From NCBI GenBank assembly GCA_030430725.1, contig JAUIKP010000108.1, positions 1 through 8,950 of the forward strand: a stretch of 8,950 nt of DNA. The letters are read 5' to 3'. Under the pieces are notes generated by a model. It did not search any database. It was not told where the DNA came from and saw nothing but the letters and a program-made list of their open reading frames with translations. The position numbers and the translations under genes were made by a program. Of the stretch, positions 7,801-8,950 are shown piece after piece. This DNA is from Nitrospiria bacterium. GTDB taxonomy: Bacteria; Nitrospirota; Nitrospiria; Nitrospirales; UBA8639. Position 1 is the first letter of the stretch, and every line of letters starts with the position of its first letter.

Positions 7801-8651
7801 AAGTCCTTAAAGTTTGGCCAAGTAAATTCCTGAATACCCGCATGGTGAATAAGAGTTTGAACCATCGGGAAGGTGTCCGTCGTATTTGGGGCTCCAGGCG
7901 ATTCAAAAAGCAGTACTTCATCGAATATGGCGTCATTTCGTAAACGATCCAAAAAGGACTCAAGATTGATTTCTCCCACAATACGAATCGGGGGGTTGAA
8001 ATGCGTGAGGGTAATCTTTGGAGGGTTCTGTCTGGAAATGATCTCCAAAGAAGGTTTTGGTTTATCAGTTGTTTCTTGGCCGACCTGAATTTGGGTAAGC
8101 CCTTCCGTTTCGCATAAACCCCTAAGTTGTCGGGAAAAATCATCCACATTTTTGACTGATTGTTCGAATGCCTTCAGATTGGGTTCATTTATTATGGAAT
8201 GGCATGGCCAGGTCACCTCCGAAAATTTCTCGACTTCTTTTTTACTGGACGGGCTGGCTGTTTGAGCATTTTTGGTGGCAGGTCGTAACCATACCTCTCG
8301 GTTGTAAGAATCCCTACGTTCCAGGTCGGGAGATGAAGCCCCATTTCGATTTTGAATCTTTTTAAAGCCATCGGCGGCGAATTTAAACACCTGTTGGTAA
8401 CTTTCAATTTTTTGCCGGATGTCCTCGCTCCATAAATGCAACAATCGGAAATTCCGCTGAACCAGGTACTGCTCTTTTTCGGTGACATGTATCCAACCCC
8501 AAGCACCCAGAATTCCAAGTAGCACGAGCACGACCAAGGTCGCTCTCTTTGGAGATAGCAAGCTCGCGCTGAACTGTTTGAAGAGCGTGGAAAAATGGGA
8601 AATGTTGGCGGCCATGGAATCTTTCACGCAAACCAAGGTTAATCCGTACAT
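4836..8651 (-). CDS. multi-sensor membrane protein with cytoplasmic P-loop NTPase
   Basis: A 1271-residue protein. Predicted membrane segments lie at about 37-55, 365-388, 401-425, 726-753, 774-793, 803-827, 856-876 and 1078-1096. Basic loops (for example 389-402, 754-771, 827-856) place both termini in the cytoplasm. Three regions then face outward: 56-364, 426-724 and 877-1076. The second looks like a Cache/PAS-type sensor (YAFWMDQDGSLRINW, KERPYVQAIL, GFAVIDESDHRVLFHSERG). The ligands are unknown. The C-terminus is an NTPase with Walker A GFPGQGKT (1136-1143) and Walker B-like ILIDHLD (1191-1197). The core then runs into a polar stretch and stops before the next expected strand, which seems to start the next gene. 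I infer that an outside signal controls NTPase state or assembly. No kinase, methyl-accepting or cyclase domain is present. ATG 8651 is the first possible start of the frame, with AGGA 13 bases upstream; ATG 8615 (residue 13) is an alternative with no clear ribosome site. Confidence 0.88.
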   Translation of the reverse strand: MYGLTLVCVKDSMAANISHFSTLFKQFSASLLSPKRATLVVLVLLGILGAWGWIHVTEKEQYLVQRNFRLLHLWSEDIRQKIESYQQVFKFAADGFKKIQNRNGASSPDLERRDSYNREVWLRPATKNAQTASPSSKKEVEKFSEVTWPCHSIINEPNLKAFEQSVKNVDDFSRQLRGLCETEGLTQIQVGQETTDKPKPSLEIISRQNPPKITLTHFNPPIRIVGEINLESFLDRLRNDAIFDEVLLFESPGAPNTTDTFPMVQTLIHHAGIQEFTWPNFKDLTQQKSPGSFWDTLFSPQQEPQVLPEKEGSHKSGSHRFSISVPGHSYEVFTKAVWIPGIERQEWILVGLVDEEKFHNSALAISSTTLLGVMFLLLILILALPLFHLKMMGTTDPLRSSHVLALVLSALLGTGLATFLGLDLAVYWEGQQQLQHQMEQSAQDIKEKFVHELSSILFTLQEFDRSPSLKSDFALLNGEAAGEQPPGKRSVLLEEQVKNPCLPGRVDITKGGGVPCYSDFLYAFWMDQDGSLRINWTKKEFEGKPVQGVTKNVSLKERPYVQAILSPSPGLWLLPQSESSEITSQKDYQSFFLQPIISWTTGLYTVVASMPSSPGQSKPPGWVAAMEFKFASLMDPIILSPGVGFAVIDESDHRVLFHSERGRNLREQFLVETDNNTTLRELLSAKTAGHAEGSYWGNSTSFYLLPLETVPWSLVVYRDKELLRSVNLMGLLIAGSFYGLWSLILYGAFWMFLKRPGSHRKAPWLWPTPHHTDAYFMLFIFNIVAFVVGFILLRSSSDYPARQFFLGLGIPLVILFAQAVTFLFLFKVPSKDGWVGCNLHRLSQFMQKKSSFFYPRSYALLASSLLLILGTLPAYGCFSSVFQMQMRLFTQFQLLETFKSVETSRKSFVPFSHWKGQTHAIGLDLSADCSENFQASSPYRVSNMSYGINPDFFFDTFWKRCKKLPTHTSNKAGLFEWGFTIVSHPFVPLLKGSSLWGFIGGAWPPESLGHSGKNLSRPGMAWNIQADQVVLYIQSWKTAPQSGDSQFSPALQLGTTIPLRPWFLKNALPTREKKTVDRLFLYIILGSVFLVWLIRIPKFIADRTVFLSFGVHPPFSLDTLGKSLASQGLSQNLILGFPGQGKTTCARQIKKDSPHNTIYFDLKAHPPETWQTHVKDQIKALRLQNGQTGRILIDHLDTEWKNPSHNFKKLAFLEWLFTHTQETPEEQKTVSSTDTEKQRKITIGDLVVEIKQDTGLGKIITKILALDKEKE

Positions 8652-8699
8652 CCCAGGGCATTCGTCCTAGGGTCATTCTTGTGAGTACCGATAAACAGC

Positions 8700-8722
8700 A
8701 AGGCATATGCCTTCCCAGGCAT
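8700..8722. repeat. 14-bp perfect palindrome within an AGGCAT half-site cluster
   Basis: AAGGCATATGCCTT (8700-8713) is a perfect 14-bp palindrome. A third AGGCAT half-site follows at 8717-8722, in direct orientation to the first and 16 bases downstream of it. A further copy, ATGCCTTG, lies at 8857-8864. The palindrome is 49 bases upstream of the first possible start of the sensor gene. The arrangement suits binding by a dimeric regulator; this is inference. Confidence 0.4.
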
Positions 8723-8898
8723 TGGCTCGCTTCCGGCACAGAATTGCGAAAAATTCCATAAGACTTCCTGCTTAAACAGGCCCAAGGGCGCTCTCTTCGA
8801 GGGGTTAGCCGGATATACCGTTCCATTCATTAGCCAAAACCTGTCAAGAACGACCGATGCCTTGTGCTAAAGGGATTTCGTCTGGTCCATGAGTTATG

Positions 8899-8925
8899 CA
8901 AAGAGATACGTCTTGTATCTCTTTG
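8899..8925. repeat. 11-bp perfect inverted repeat, 5-base spacer
   Basis: CAAAGAGATAC (8899-8909) and GTATCTCTTTG (8915-8925) are perfect inverted copies around GTCTT. In RNA this would be an 11-bp hairpin, but the stem is AT-rich and no T run follows on either strand, so it is not a textbook terminator. It could be an operator for a dimeric protein, an end of a mobile repeat, or the 3' structure of a gene beyond the window edge. Confidence 0.5.
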
Positions 8926-8950
8926 GATACTGATCAGGATGACCGATAGG

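Larger units (their letters stand above)
8652..8950. other. upstream region of the sensor-NTPase operon
   Basis: No convincing gene is visible in this 299-base stretch up to the window edge. It should contain the promoter of the leftward sensor gene. A perfect TTGACA occurs on the minus strand (8847-8842), but no good -10 box sits 16-18 bases after it; the nearest TATA-like hexamer, TATATC (8817-8812), is 24 bases away. I therefore do not call a promoter. The region does contain an AGGCAT half-site cluster (8700-8722) and a strong inverted repeat (8899-8925). Confidence 0.5.

Noticed and set aside
7799..8149. 116-residue leftward frame inside the sensor gene
   Set aside because: It lies wholly within the clear 1271-residue frame on the same strand and shows no domain or ribosome site.
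8404..8826. 140-residue leftward frame covering the start of the sensor gene
   Set aside because: It overlaps the real gene for most of its length in another frame, and its composition (many Arg, Cys, Trp) is typical of an out-of-frame shadow.
8639..8830. 63-residue leftward reading frame overlapping the start of the sensor gene
   Set aside because: It has no good ribosome site, no recognisable motif, and runs across the upstream region and into the real gene in another frame.
8812..8847. Perfect TTGACA upstream of the sensor gene as a promoter
   Set aside because: No -10-like hexamer occurs 16-18 bases downstream; the nearest TATATC is 24 bases away, too far for a normal sigma70 promoter.
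1..8950. CRISPR arrays, tRNA or rRNA genes, insertion sequences
   Set aside because: No regularly spaced repeats, cloverleaf-like sequence, rRNA-like stretch or transposase motifs were seen on either strand.

Overview
The window carries four protein-coding genes that fall into three units. The organism is a bacterium, probably Gram-negative: there is a probable lipoprotein and a polytopic protein with large extracytoplasmic domains. Base composition is moderate, roughly 45-55% G+C by hand count. The gene content would suit a Nitrospirota- or Acidobacteriota-like genome, but that is a guess from general family knowledge and no marker gene in the window proves it.

Left part (1-1020). A 255-residue TPR protein with a signal-peptide-like N-terminus reads rightward. 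It converges on the next gene across a 225-base spacer.

Middle (1021-4084). A 901-residue leftward gene encodes three lipid enzyme or carrier modules in one chain: an AMP-forming acyl ligase, an acyl carrier domain with its phosphopantetheine serine, and a PlsC-type glycerolipid acyltransferase. The chain could activate a fatty acid, hold it on its own carrier and hand it to a lysolipid. A 358-base spacer upstream holds a plausible promoter overlapped by an inverted repeat.

Right part (4085-8651). Two leftward genes, separated by only 4 bases, look like one machine. The first encodes a 1271-residue membrane protein with eight predicted membrane segments and three separate extracytoplasmic regions. 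The second of these regions is Cache-like, and the chain ends in a cytoplasmic P-loop NTPase with Walker A and Walker B. That NTPase stops short. The second gene (248 residues) opens with what looks like the missing next strand of the NTPase core, continues through a helical and winged-helix-like region, and ends in a two-helix membrane anchor. Removing one T at the stop codon of the first gene would join them into a single chain of 1521 residues. This split transmembrane sensor-NTPase is the best candidate in the window for an undescribed system. No kinase, cyclase or other known output domain accompanies it.

Right edge (8652-8950). This stretch is non-coding as far as can be seen. It holds a cluster of AGGCAT half-sites including a 14-bp perfect palindrome, and an 11-bp perfect inverted repeat with a 5-base spacer. 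Either could be a control site for the sensor operon.
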